From the NCBI GenBank assembly GCA_937916485.1, contig CALFSV010000388.1, positions 1 to 23,362 of the forward strand: DNA of 23,362 nt. The letters are read 5' to 3'. The position numbers and the translations under genes are program-made. The notes beneath the pieces are model-generated. The model was not told the origin of the DNA, did not search any database, and was given only the letters and a program-made list of their open reading frames with translations. Below are positions 1 to 7,402 of the stretch, piece by piece. The DNA is from an uncultured Paracoccaceae bacterium. GTDB taxonomy: Bacteria > Pseudomonadota > Alphaproteobacteria > Rhodobacterales > Rhodobacteraceae. Every line of letters begins with the position of its first letter. Positions within the stretch are counted from its first letter, which is position 1.

Positions 1-327
1 AGCGCCTTACTTGGGGAATGTGGGCTCAAAATCTTGAAATACTCTGATACCTCGGTGAGGCATCTCAAGGCCTACTTCAGAGTATTTGCCGATATTGGCC
101 ATGGACTGGCCGACGATGATGGCGCTGGATTGGTCACTGATGTCGTCGCTGAAAATATATCAAATAACAGCCATCAAGTGCTCCAAAATAGTCGAAGCGC
201 TCATGGGCGCAGCATCCATTTAAGACCAAAAGGCCGTCGGTGAATCATCGCTATTGCTTGCCCCTAAGCGTTGCAGTTACACGAGCGTTTACGATGATTT
301 CGTTTCGCGGCGGTTCGGTTCATTTCG
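1..327. other. Left-edge region, no supported gene
   Basis: No gene here can be supported. On the plus strand one frame is open from the window edge to a stop at 241-243, but its translation is Arg/Ser/His-rich near the end and matches no family I know. On the minus strand a frame is open from 159 down to a stop at 7-9 (50 codons, with an internal ATG at 102). Its wording looks protein-like (SMANIGKYSEVGLEMPHRG), but the same frame has a stop at 160-162, just after a short ATG-started reading frame. It could be the tail of a decayed or frameshifted gene. Bases 243-299 hold an 8-bp inverted repeat (AATCATCG / CGATGATT, about 41 bases apart) of unknown meaning. No clear terminator for the gene ending at 328 is visible. 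Confidence 0.4.
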
Positions 328-2145
328 TTATTCCTCGTACCACCAGACATCCGGCTGCCAGCCCGGCCAGTCCCCGAAGATGGGAAGCGTTTCGGGGTAA
401 TGCAGGTTCGTCGAATGGGCGATCCGGCTGATGTTCCATTGGTAGATCGGGATGACATAGCGTCCCGAGGTCAGGACCCGGTCAAGCGCCCGGGTGGCGG
501 CGAGGAAATCATCGCCGCTTTCCGAGGTCAGGAGCAGGTTGATCAGGCCGTCGATCGCCTCGGAGCGGACCCCCATGAGGTTGCGCCCGCCGGGGCTGTC
601 AGCGTTTTCGGCGCCCCAGTAAAGGTATTGCTCGTTCCCGGGGCTAAGCGACAGGCCACGGCGGAAGTAGGTTATGTCAAAGTCGTAGACATCCGTCCGT
701 TCCTTGAACTGCGCCGCGTCGACGGCGCTGACGGTGGGACTGATCCCGATCCGTCCAAGCGACTGGACGTACATGTCGATGATGGCCTGATTCTCGGACG
801 CGCCAGTCTGCAGCAGGATATCGAAGGCAAAGTCGTTACCGCCCGCATCCTTGAGCGTGCCGTCCTGAACCGTCCAGCCCGCCTCCTCTAGCAACTCCAG
901 CGCGCGGGCAGTTCCGGCCCGGCTCCGCTCTGTTCCATCGCTGACCGGCAATTCATAGCCTTCAATGGCGCCGGGCAGGAGGGCGTCGGAATAGCGTTCA
1001 AGGAATTCCAGCACCCGCCCCTCGGCCGGACCAGGCCGCATGCCAAGCGGTGAGTTGGAGAAGTAGGAGGTGATCCGGGGCTGCGCGCTGCCGGTCATCG
1101 CCTCATTTATGAATTCAAAGTTGAAGGCGCTGATCAGCGCCTCGCGCACCCGCCAATCCGAAAATAGGTCGCGGCGGGTGTTCATTACGAAACCCGTCAT
1201 CCCCGAGGGCCGTTCGTGGGGCAAGACCGACAGGGTGATGTCGCCGGACTGGACAAGGGGGAAGTCGTACTGGCTTTCCCAGCGCGCGACGTTGAATTCG
1301 CGGTTTGAATTGACCTCGCCGGTCTTGAACGCCTCAAATGCGGCCGTCTCGTCCCCAAAGAATTCGAGCCGAACGGTGTCGAGGTTGCCGACCCCGTTCA
1401 TGAAGGGCACCACGCCGTTGCCCCAATAGTCGGGATTGCGGGTCAGTTCGACGAAACGCCCGGCCTCGAAATCGCTGACCACATATTCGGCGGAGGTGAT
1501 CGGAATGATGTCGAGCCCGCTTTCCGCGAAATCCACGCCGTCCCATTGGGCCTTTTGCAGGATCGGGCGAATCCCGGCCAGTAGCGCTAGTTCCCGGTCC
1601 TCTACGTTGAAGGTCAGCCGCACCGACCGCTCACCGGTCTGTTCGATGCTGTCGACCTTGGCGTAAAAGCCCAGGTAGCGGGGGTGGCCAACGGTGCCCA
1701 GGGTCTCATAGCTCCAGATCACGTCTTCTACCGTGACGGGGCTGCCGTCCGAGAATCGGGCCTCGGGGCGGAGGGTGAATTCCACCCACTCCCGATTCGG
1801 CCCGGTTTCGATGGTTTCGGCGATAACGCCGTAAAGGCTGAAGGGCTCGTCGAGGGAGCGGCCCATCAGGCTTTGACTGATGAAGTAGGTCAGCTGCCAG
1901 GGCACCGAGCCTTTGAGGATGTAGGGGTTGAGGCTGTCAAAGCTGCCAACCTCTGCCGTCACGATCCGCCCGCCGGTCGGGGCATCGGGGTTGGCATAGG
2001 GCAGGGATACAAAATCCGGTGGCAGAGCAGGGTCCCCATACATAGCTATGCCGTGCGAGGGCTCTGCCCAGGCGAGCCCGGTCATTGTGACAAGGGCCAG
2101 GGCCGCGGCCCCGGTGCGATGTGTTGAGAAAAACTCTGCGGTCAT
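328..2145 (-). CDS. ABC transporter periplasmic solute-binding protein, family 5 (YejA-like, oligopeptide type)
   Basis: A 605-residue extracytoplasmic binding protein. It has an N-terminal signal peptide with a positively charged start, a hydrophobic stretch at about 12-26, and a likely cut after AWA. The mature part opens with HGIAMYGDPALPPDFVSLPY and continues NPDAPTGGRI, a pattern I associate with the YejA branch of SBP family 5. Length fits this branch (about 600). In the family, such proteins capture oligopeptides or peptide antibiotics in the periplasm and deliver them to an inner-membrane permease pair plus ATPase (YejB, YejE, YejF). The ATG at 2145 has an AAGGA-type ribosome site about 10 bases upstream. 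The oddity is context: the permease and ATPase genes would be expected downstream (below 328), but the visible 327 bases contain none, so it may work with a transporter encoded elsewhere. The family call is firm; the substrate is not known. Confidence 0.93.
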   Translation of the reverse strand: MTAEFFSTHRTGAAALALVTMTGLAWAEPSHGIAMYGDPALPPDFVSLPYANPDAPTGGRIVTAEVGSFDSLNPYILKGSVPWQLTYFISQSLMGRSLDEPFSLYGVIAETIETGPNREWVEFTLRPEARFSDGSPVTVEDVIWSYETLGTVGHPRYLGFYAKVDSIEQTGERSVRLTFNVEDRELALLAGIRPILQKAQWDGVDFAESGLDIIPITSAEYVVSDFEAGRFVELTRNPDYWGNGVVPFMNGVGNLDTVRLEFFGDETAAFEAFKTGEVNSNREFNVARWESQYDFPLVQSGDITLSVLPHERPSGMTGFVMNTRRDLFSDWRVREALISAFNFEFINEAMTGSAQPRITSYFSNSPLGMRPGPAEGRVLEFLERYSDALLPGAIEGYELPVSDGTERSRAGTARALELLEEAGWTVQDGTLKDAGGNDFAFDILLQTGASENQAIIDMYVQSLGRIGISPTVSAVDAAQFKERTDVYDFDITYFRRGLSLSPGNEQYLYWGAENADSPGGRNLMGVRSEAIDGLINLLLTSESGDDFLAATRALDRVLTSGRYVIPIYQWNISRIAHSTNLHYPETLPIFGDWPGWQPDVWWYEE

Positions 2146-2185
2146 TTTGGCGACAATCCTTCCGCTCCCTGCGTTCGTTGGAAGA

Positions 2186-2214
2186 AGCCTAGCGGTGTCC
2201 TTGAACTATATCAA
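2186..2214 (-). promoter_or_regulatory. Candidate sigma-70 promoter of the YejA-like gene
   Basis: On the minus strand TTGATA (2214-2209) and TAGGCT (2191-2186) are separated by exactly 17 bases. TTGATA matches the -35 consensus at 5 of 6 positions; the -10 is weaker. A start near 2179 would give a short leader of about 34 bases before the ATG at 2145. Confidence 0.45.
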
Positions 2215-2223
2215 TTTTTTAGC

Positions 2224-2252
2224 TTGGACCCCGGCGCGTTATTGCGTATACA
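2224..2252 (+). promoter_or_regulatory. Candidate promoter of an orphan small RNA
   Basis: TTGGAC (2224-2229) and TATACA (2247-2252) lie 17 bases apart on the plus strand. The -10 is good for a GC-rich alphaproteobacterium; the -35 is partial. It points at a hairpin-terminator unit with no reading frame, so it is the natural promoter of the proposed RNA at 2259-2333. Confidence 0.4.
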
Positions 2253-2258
2253 GATGTC

Positions 2259-2333
2259 ACTGCTCGATAGGTTTCTTGCCTGTATGAAACCTGCCTCAAT
2301 AACTTAGCGCCCGCCTTGTGCGGGCGTTTTTTT
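2259..2333 (+). ncRNA. Candidate small regulatory RNA (about 75 nt)
   Basis: This is inferred from layout. A promoter-like pair ends at 2252. Then come a perfect 7-bp hairpin AGGTTTC (2269-2275) / GAAACCT (2286-2292) with a 10-base loop, an unpaired stretch of about 15 bases, and a strong intrinsic terminator at 2308-2333. No plus-strand gene lies upstream that needs this terminator, because the neighbour on the left starts at 2145 and runs the other way, and no reading frame fits in the unit. I do not recognise it as tmRNA, 6S, SRP RNA, a tRNA or a named alphaproteobacterial sRNA. The alternative is a terminator that blocks stray or antisense transcription into bdhA. Confidence 0.5.
2308..2333 (+). 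terminator. Strong Rho-independent terminator
   Basis: A perfect 7-bp stem CGCCCGC (2308-2314) / GCGGGCG (2320-2326) with loop CTTGT is followed directly by seven T (2327-2333). The T run exists only on the plus strand, so it ends plus-strand transcripts coming from 2146-2307. Confidence 0.85.
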
Positions 2334-2399
2334 CTTTGAGGCTTGGGCGTGCCTTTCCGCAGCTTTCACCGATGAACCACCGAATCGCGGCTTGGTTAT

Positions 2400-2428
2400 T
2401 GGACATTTCGCAGTTGCAGCAATATTCC
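2400..2428 (+). promoter_or_regulatory. Weak candidate promoter of bdhA
   Basis: TGGACA (2400-2405, 5 of 6 to the -35 consensus) is 17 bases from TATTCC (2423-2428, poor -10). A small palindrome TTGCAGCAA (2414-2422) sits in the spacer. Polyhydroxybutyrate regulators of the PhaR type are known to bind TGC...GCA elements, so this could be an operator, but that link is speculation. Confidence 0.25.
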
Positions 2429-2457
2429 TGTCCTTGGGTAACACGCAGGAGGACAGG

Positions 2458-3231
2458 ATGACACTTGCAGGCAAGACCGCGGTCATTACGGGATCAAACT
2501 CGGGCATCGGGCTGGGAATCGCCTGGTCGCTGGCGCAGGCCGGGGCGGATGTGGTTCTGAACTCCTACACCGACCGCGAGGAGGATCACGAGATCGCCCG
2601 CCAGATCGCGTCCGAGACGGGCGTCGCCGCCCGCTATATCCAGTCCGATCTGTCCAAGGGCGCCGATGCCCGCCGCCTGATCGAAGAGGCGGGTCGTTGC
2701 GATATCCTCGTGAACAACGCAGGCATCCAGCATGTGGCCCCTGTCGAGGATTTTCCGACCGACAAGTGGGATGCCATCATCGCCATCAACCTGTCATCCA
2801 GCTTTCACACCGCCGCCGTTGCCTTGCCGATGATGCGCAAGGCCGGATGGGGCAGGGTAGTCAATGTCGCCTCGGCCCATGGGCTGACCGCTTCTCCATA
2901 CAAAAGCGCCTATATCGCGGCCAAGCATGGCGTGGTGGGCCTGACCAAGACCATCGCGTTGGAAACCGCGCAGGAACCGATCACTTGTAATGCCATTTGC
3001 CCTGGCTATGTACTGACCCCGCTGGTCGAGGCGCAGATCCCCGACACGATGAAAAAGTACGACATGAGCCGCGAGGATGTGATCCGGAAGGTCATGCTCG
3101 AACGTCAGCCGTCCAAGGAATTCGCCACGGTTGAGCAGTTGGGCGGCACCACCGTGTTCCTGTGTTCGGACGCGGCGGCCCAGATTACCGGCACAACGAT
3201 CAGCGTGGACGGCGGCTGGACAGCCCTGTGA
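2458..3231 (+). CDS. bdhA: D-3-hydroxybutyrate dehydrogenase (short-chain dehydrogenase)
   Basis: A 257-residue short-chain dehydrogenase predicted to oxidise (R)-3-hydroxybutyrate to acetoacetate with NAD, the last step in using polyhydroxybutyrate or ketone-body carbon. Visible motifs are the cofactor loop TGSNSGIG (residues 11-18), NNAG (86-89), catalytic Ser139 (NVASAHG), Tyr152 and Lys156 (SAYIAAKHG), and the C-terminal ITGTTISVDGGWTAL block. The QHVAPVEDFP and LVEAQIPD stretches are typical of bacterial BdhA. The start at 2458 is chosen because AGGAGG stands a few bases upstream and the product then begins at the fold's first strand; an in-frame ATG at 2392 would add 22 residues with no SDR match. 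The stop codon overlaps the start of the patatin gene, implying coupled translation. The SDR family is certain; substrate is assigned from motif wording and context. Confidence 0.93.
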   Translation: MTLAGKTAVITGSNSGIGLGIAWSLAQAGADVVLNSYTDREEDHEIARQIASETGVAARYIQSDLSKGADARRLIEEAGRCDILVNNAGIQHVAPVEDFPTDKWDAIIAINLSSSFHTAAVALPMMRKAGWGRVVNVASAHGLTASPYKSAYIAAKHGVVGLTKTIALETAQEPITCNAICPGYVLTPLVEAQIPDTMKKYDMSREDVIRKVMLERQPSKEFATVEQLGGTTVFLCSDAAAQITGTTISVDGGWTAL

Positions 3232-4280
3232 GCCGCAAGGCGCAGGCCACGACCCGAATCAACCTCGCCCTGCAGGGCGGAGGCGCGCATGGCGCCTTTA
3301 CCTGGGGCGTCCTGGACCGCCTGCTTGAGGATGACAGTATCGAGATTGCGGCAATTGCCGGAACCTCGGCCGGGGCCTTGAATGCGGCCGCCCTCAAGGC
3401 CGGTCTGCTGACGGGCGGGCGCGAGGGCGCGCGTGAAAACCTAAACTGGTTCTGGGAGCAGGTGGGGGCGGTGACCGACACCCGCTTTTCCGACTGGATC
3501 GCAGCCTTTGCCCCGACAGTCCCGGCCGTGGCCCGCGCGATCGAAGCCTCGCCCGCCTATTTGGCCTACGACATGACGTCCCGCATGTTGTCACCCTACC
3601 TTTATGGTCCGGCAGTTCGCAGCCCGTTAGAGCGGATCGTGACAGCCCTTCGCTTTGATCAGGTCTGTGCCGACGACGGGCCGCAGCTGCACATCTGCGC
3701 CATCAATGTTCGCAGCGGCAAGGTGCGGGTCTTTGCCGGGGACGAGATCGGGCCAGAGGCGCTGCTTGCCTCGGCCTGCCTGCCGACCCTGTTCCAGGCG
3801 GTTGAGATTGAAGACCCCGCAACCGGCACGCTCGAGGCCTATTGGGATGGCGGCTATACCGGCAACCCGGCCCTGTTCCCCTTGTTTGCCCCCGATCTGC
3901 CAGACGACATCCTGATCGTGAACATCAACCCCCTCTACCGCGAGGCTGTCCCGCAAGAGGCCCGGGCGATCCAGAACCGGATCAACGAAATCAGCTTCAA
4001 CGCCTCGCTTTTGCGAGAGTTGCGGGCGATTTCCTTCGTCAAGCGGCTGATCCAGCAGGGGTCTATGCCACAGGGGGCGATGAAGGATGTTCTTGTTCAC
4101 CTCGTCAGTGATGACGCGTTGATGAATGACCTGAACGTGGCCACCAAGACGATTCCCGTGCCGGTGATCCTGTCCCGCCTCAAGGCGGCCGGGCGGCAGG
4201 CGATGGACGGATTTCTGTCGCAGCACCGCGCCGATCTGGGTCAGCGCGGCACCGTCGATCTGACAGAGCTGTTCAATTAA
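3228..4280 (+). CDS. Patatin-like phospholipase family protein
   Basis: A 350-residue serine acyl hydrolase of the patatin family. The oxyanion loop GGGAHG is at residues 17-22, the nucleophile motif GTSAG at 45-49 (Ser47), and the Asp of the catalytic dyad in WDGGYTGNPA (Asp207). There is no signal peptide, so it is expected in the cytoplasm. I chose the GTG at 3228 because it overlaps the bdhA stop (GTGA) and the sequence upstream of it in this frame is the shadow of bdhA. Such an overlap normally means co-translation, so a role beside 3-hydroxybutyrate oxidation is likely, for example hydrolysis of stored polyester or of lipid acyl chains. Patatin-fold enzymes are lipases or phospholipases in general; a polyhydroxybutyrate depolymerase role is my inference. 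Confidence 0.9.
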   Translation: MSRKAQATTRINLALQGGGAHGAFTWGVLDRLLEDDSIEIAAIAGTSAGALNAAALKAGLLTGGREGARENLNWFWEQVGAVTDTRFSDWIAAFAPTVPAVARAIEASPAYLAYDMTSRMLSPYLYGPAVRSPLERIVTALRFDQVCADDGPQLHICAINVRSGKVRVFAGDEIGPEALLASACLPTLFQAVEIEDPATGTLEAYWDGGYTGNPALFPLFAPDLPDDILIVNINPLYREAVPQEARAIQNRINEISFNASLLRELRAISFVKRLIQQGSMPQGAMKDVLVHLVSDDALMNDLNVATKTIPVPVILSRLKAAGRQAMDGFLSQHRADLGQRGTVDLTELFN

Positions 4281-4292
4281 GGCAGCCTGCGA

Positions 4293-5009
4293 TCAGGACG
4301 CGCGCTCGCGGGTCTTGAGGGGGATGGCCTTGGCCGAAGACGGCTTTGGCCCTTCTGCCGGATAGACAAGGCCCGCCGAGATCACCAGCTTGGCCGCATC
4401 CTCGACGGACATCTCCAACTCGATGATTTCGGAGCGTGCCAGGAACAGCAGAAAGCCCGAGGTCGGGTTGGGCGTCGTGGGCATAAAGACCGTCACGATC
4501 TCTTCTTCATGAGGGATCACGCGATCAACCTCCCCCTTGGCGGTGGTCGAGATGAAGGCGATGGCATAGACGCCCTTGCGCGGATGTTCGATCAGGCAGG
4601 CCCGGTCAAAGCTGGTGTCTGACTGGGCAAACACGGTTTCCGCGATCTGCTTGACCGCGTTATAGACCGACCGGACAATCGGCATCCGCCCTACGAGGCT
4701 TTCGCCAAAACGCAAGAGTGACCGGCCGACCAGACCCTTGGCGATCCAGCCGACGATAACGGTGAAGGCAAGAAAGAAGATGACGCCGACGCCGCGCAGG
4801 TTGATCCCGATATATTGCTCTGGGTTGAAGCGGCCCGGCACAAAGGGCAGCACCCATCCGTCGATCCAGCCCATCAGGGTCCAGATCAGCCAGACGGTCA
4901 GGCCGATCGGTGCAATCACCACGACACCGGCAAGAAAATTGTTGCGCAGACCGGTGATCAGCCCCGATTTGCGACGGCCGGGCAGGGGTAAAGGATCGTT
5001 ACGACTCAT
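4293..5009 (-). CDS. DUF502 family inner-membrane protein
   Basis: A membrane protein of about 238 residues. Two hydrophobic segments are visible: NFLAGVVVIAPIGLTVWLIW near the N-terminus and GVGVIFFLAFTVIVGWIA. A conserved soluble tail follows with SLVGRMPIVRSVYNAVKQIAETV and the PTTPNPTSGFLLF motif, which are hallmarks of DUF502. The family is widespread and has no settled biochemical function in bacteria. The start is uncertain: ATG at 5009 is preferred over an in-frame GTG at 5030, since neither has a convincing ribosome site and the extra residues are not family-like. It faces the patatin gene tail to tail with only 12 bases between. Confidence 0.88.
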   Translation of the reverse strand: MSRNDPLPLPGRRKSGLITGLRNNFLAGVVVIAPIGLTVWLIWTLMGWIDGWVLPFVPGRFNPEQYIGINLRGVGVIFFLAFTVIVGWIAKGLVGRSLLRFGESLVGRMPIVRSVYNAVKQIAETVFAQSDTSFDRACLIEHPRKGVYAIAFISTTAKGEVDRVIPHEEEIVTVFMPTTPNPTSGFLLFLARSEIIELEMSVEDAAKLVISAGLVYPAEGPKPSSAKAIPLKTRERAS

Positions 5010-5091
5010 GGCGACACGTCCAGGGTTCACTCAAGGAGTGATGTAAGGCGGCTCTGCCCATGCTGCAACGCGCTGCGTGCCATGATCACCA

Positions 5092-6033
5092 TTATTTGGT
5101 GAGGTTGCCTATTTCTGCGGCAATCCCGGCCGCAAGCCGGGCGTTGTTCAGAACCAGCGCCACATTGGCGATCAGGCTGCGTCCCTCGGTCAGGGTGAAG
5201 ATCCGGTCCAGAAGGAAAGGCGTCACCGCCTTAGATGCGATGCCCTGCGCCTCGGCCTCGGCCAGCGCTTGCAGGATGACCGGGGCGAGTTCTTCGGCCG
5301 GGATCTGGTTTCGCGCCGGAATCGGGTTGGCGACAAGCTGGCCACCCGGCACCCCAAGCCTGCCGCGCATTACATGGGCGGCGGCAATCTCGCGCGGGCG
5401 GTCCATCCGCAAGGGGGCCTTCATGTCAGAGGTGGCGGACCAGAACGCGGGCAGGCAGTCCTGGCCAAAGGCGATGACAGGCACGCCAAGGGTTTCAAGC
5501 ACCTCGTAGGTCTTAGGCAGGTCAAGGATCGCCTTGGCGCCGGCGGCGACAACGGTGACGGGCGTCTGCGCCAACTCATGCAGATCGGCCGAGATGTCAA
5601 AGCTGTGCTCGGCCCCCCGATGTACCCCGCCGATGCCGCCGGTGGCAAAGACCTTGATGCCCGCCACATGCGCCGCGATCATGGTGGCGGCCACCGTGGT
5701 GGCCCCGTTACCGCCCGAGGCGAGGCAGGCCGCCAGATCGGCGCGGGAAAGCTTTGCCACATCCTCCAGCCCCGCCAATCGGTCCAGCTGGTCCGATGTC
5801 AGCCCGACATGCAGCACCCCGTCCATGACCGCCATCGTGGCGGGCGTCGCCCCATGGGCGCGCACCTCTGCCTCGACCTTGCGGGCGGTTTCGACGTTCT
5901 GGGGAAAGGGCATCCCATGGGTGATGATCGTGCTTTCCAGCGCCACCAGCGGGGTGCCGTTTGCGCGAGCTTCGGCCACCTCGGGCGAAAAGGTCATCGG
6001 TATGGGGCGGGTCTGTGTTTGGCGCTGGGTCAA
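5092..6033 (-). CDS. psuG: Pseudouridine-5'-phosphate glycosidase
   Basis: A 313-residue enzyme that splits pseudouridine 5'-phosphate into uracil and ribose 5-phosphate, breaking the C-C glycosidic bond. Family motifs are strong: ALESTIITHGMPFPQN (Glu33), ATGGIGGVHRGAEHSFDISADL (metal-binding Asp region around 146-150), and AGAKAILDLPKT with Lys167, matching the known catalytic Lys/Glu pair of the E. coli enzyme. I take the TTG at 6033 as start because GGGAGAG stands about 9 bases upstream and the codon overlaps the psuK stop (TTTGA). The first ATG, at 5997, lacks a ribosome site but would still give a near full-length protein. It is the second gene of a two-gene psuK-psuG operon. Confidence 0.95.
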   Translation of the reverse strand: MTQRQTQTRPIPMTFSPEVAEARANGTPLVALESTIITHGMPFPQNVETARKVEAEVRAHGATPATMAVMDGVLHVGLTSDQLDRLAGLEDVAKLSRADLAACLASGGNGATTVAATMIAAHVAGIKVFATGGIGGVHRGAEHSFDISADLHELAQTPVTVVAAGAKAILDLPKTYEVLETLGVPVIAFGQDCLPAFWSATSDMKAPLRMDRPREIAAAHVMRGRLGVPGGQLVANPIPARNQIPAEELAPVILQALAEAEAQGIASKAVTPFLLDRIFTLTEGRSLIANVALVLNNARLAAGIAAEIGNLTK

Positions 6034-6923
6034 AGGGGCATCTCTCCCGATACATAGGTGGCGGCGGCCTTCAGCGCGCGGGCGAGGGCGGCGGGGCCAT
6101 CGAGGCCCTGTACCTCGGACGCAATATGGGCGGCCATGAAGGTATCACCCGCCCCGGTGACGCGGGTCACCAGCACATTGGGCGGGGTCTGGGTGAGCGT
6201 GCCTTCGGCCGTCCCGACGGACGCCGACCGCCCCCCGTCCGTGACCAGAGCCCTGAAGGCCCCCCGTGCCACAAGCGCTGTTGCCGCGGCGTCGGAAGAG
6301 GTGAATTCTGTCTGGCACAGCAACCCGGCCTCTTCGAGGTTCACATAAAGGGTCGCTGTCGGATGGCCCAGCAAAGCCAACAGGCGTTCGGCCTTGCCCG
6401 GACTGGCGGGGGCGACCCGAAGGTCAGCCTTGGCGAACAGGGGGGAGGTCGCGATTTGCTGCAACAGCTCTTCCGTCAGATTGCCATCCAGCGCCACCAG
6501 CCCATCCCAGGGTGCCGCTGCGGTTCCGAGGGCACCGTTGGACATCGGCCCAAGGATCTTGTCCCCGGCGGCCTCGAGCGAATGGGCATCGGCTACGGCA
6601 GCGATCAGGCCGTTGGCCCCTTCGATGGCCATATACATGTCGGTGGGCAGGTCGCTAGATCGGTAGATGTGATCGGTGTTCAGACCCATGCGGGCGGCTT
6701 TGGCCACCAGCTCCTCGCCTTCGGCGTCAACACCGATCGCGGTCAGCAAGGCAGGATGCAGTCCAAAGCGGCGCAAGGTCATGGCGATGTTCATCGCAAC
6801 CCCACCCGGCAGGCGCGTGATCCGCCCCGGCACGTCAGAGCCCACCCGCATATGCGAGGCGGTCCGCCCGATGATGTCCCAAAGGACGGATCCGATGCAA
6901 AGAATGTCAGGGGCGGTCTGCAT
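6030..6923 (-). CDS. psuK: Pseudouridine kinase (PfkB family)
   Basis: A 297-residue ribokinase/PfkB-fold sugar kinase. The N-terminal strand reads DILCIGSVLWD, the glycine motif is LPGGVAMNIAMTLRRFG (39-54), NLEEAG is at 195-200, and the C-terminal PfkB signature VTGAGDTF holds the catalytic base Asp260. PfkB members act on many sugars and nucleosides. The overlapping psuG gene makes pseudouridine the substrate, giving pseudouridine 5'-phosphate for PsuG to cleave. Together they salvage the modified nucleoside released by RNA breakdown. ATG at 6923 is the natural start, although no clear ribosome site precedes it. The gene diverges from the VOC gene across 98 bp. No dedicated nucleoside transporter or regulator is next to it. 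Confidence 0.92.
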   Translation of the reverse strand: MQTAPDILCIGSVLWDIIGRTASHMRVGSDVPGRITRLPGGVAMNIAMTLRRFGLHPALLTAIGVDAEGEELVAKAARMGLNTDHIYRSSDLPTDMYMAIEGANGLIAAVADAHSLEAAGDKILGPMSNGALGTAAAPWDGLVALDGNLTEELLQQIATSPLFAKADLRVAPASPGKAERLLALLGHPTATLYVNLEEAGLLCQTEFTSSDAAATALVARGAFRALVTDGGRSASVGTAEGTLTQTPPNVLVTRVTGAGDTFMAAHIASEVQGLDGPAALARALKAAATYVSGEMPL

Positions 6924-7021
6924 GACGCGGTTGTGACCCGCCCCGACAAAGGGCGCAAGGGTTTGCTAGGTGAATCTGCCGCCATGCTGTAGCCTTGAGG
7001 GGCAAAAATGGAGGTTCCGTT

Positions 7022-7396
7022 ATGAAACTAGGTGCGTTTTCCATCAGCCTTGCCGTCAAGGACCTTGCGGCATCGGCGGCGTTCTACAAATCGTTGGGGT
7101 TTGAGCCTGCGGGCGGCGATATGGCCCACAACTATCTTATCCTACGTAATCCCGACGGGCACCTCATCGGCCTGTTTCAGGGCATGTTCGACAAGAACAT
7201 GCTGACGTTCAACCCCGGCTGGTCGCAAGAGGCGCAGCCGCTGGATGAATTCGAGGACGTGCGCGATCTGCAAAAGGCCATTATGGATCAGGGGCTTACC
7301 CTTGATGCCTCAGCCGATCCCGACACGACGGGACCTGCCCATATCATGATCACCGATCCAGACGGCAACCCCATCCTGATCGATCAGCACCGTTAG
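7022..7396 (+). CDS. VOC-superfamily (glyoxalase/bleomycin-resistance-like) protein
   Basis: A 124-residue protein with two halves typical of the vicinal-oxygen-chelate fold: [26 protein letters not shown] at the start and [20 protein letters not shown] at the end. The first half lacks the usual metal-binding His in the opening strand (it reads FSISLAV), so a glyoxalase I activity is doubtful. Such small single-unit proteins often act as dimers with unknown substrates. The start at 7022 has GGAGG seven bases upstream; an ATG at 6995 would add nine residues without family match. It converges on the DUF4198 gene with 6 bases between. Confidence 0.85.
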   Translation: MKLGAFSISLAVKDLAASAAFYKSLGFEPAGGDMAHNYLILRNPDGHLIGLFQGMFDKNMLTFNPGWSQEAQPLDEFEDVRDLQKAIMDQGLTLDASADPDTTGPAHIMITDPDGNPILIDQHR

Positions 7397-7402
7397 GTAC
7401 GA

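Noticed and set aside
243..299. 8-bp inverted repeat AATCATCG / CGATGATT as terminator of the YejA-like gene
   Set aside because: The arms are about 41 bases apart, AT-rich and not followed by a T run on the minus strand.
2259..2333. tRNA or other housekeeping RNA at the orphan terminator
   Set aside because: There is no cloverleaf arms, no CCA-type 3' end and no similarity to tmRNA, SRP RNA or 6S RNA; the small-RNA reading was kept instead.
5961..6992. Plus-strand open frame of 343 codons opposite psuK
   Set aside because: It is Gly/Arg/Gln-rich antisense sequence of a clear PfkB kinase gene.
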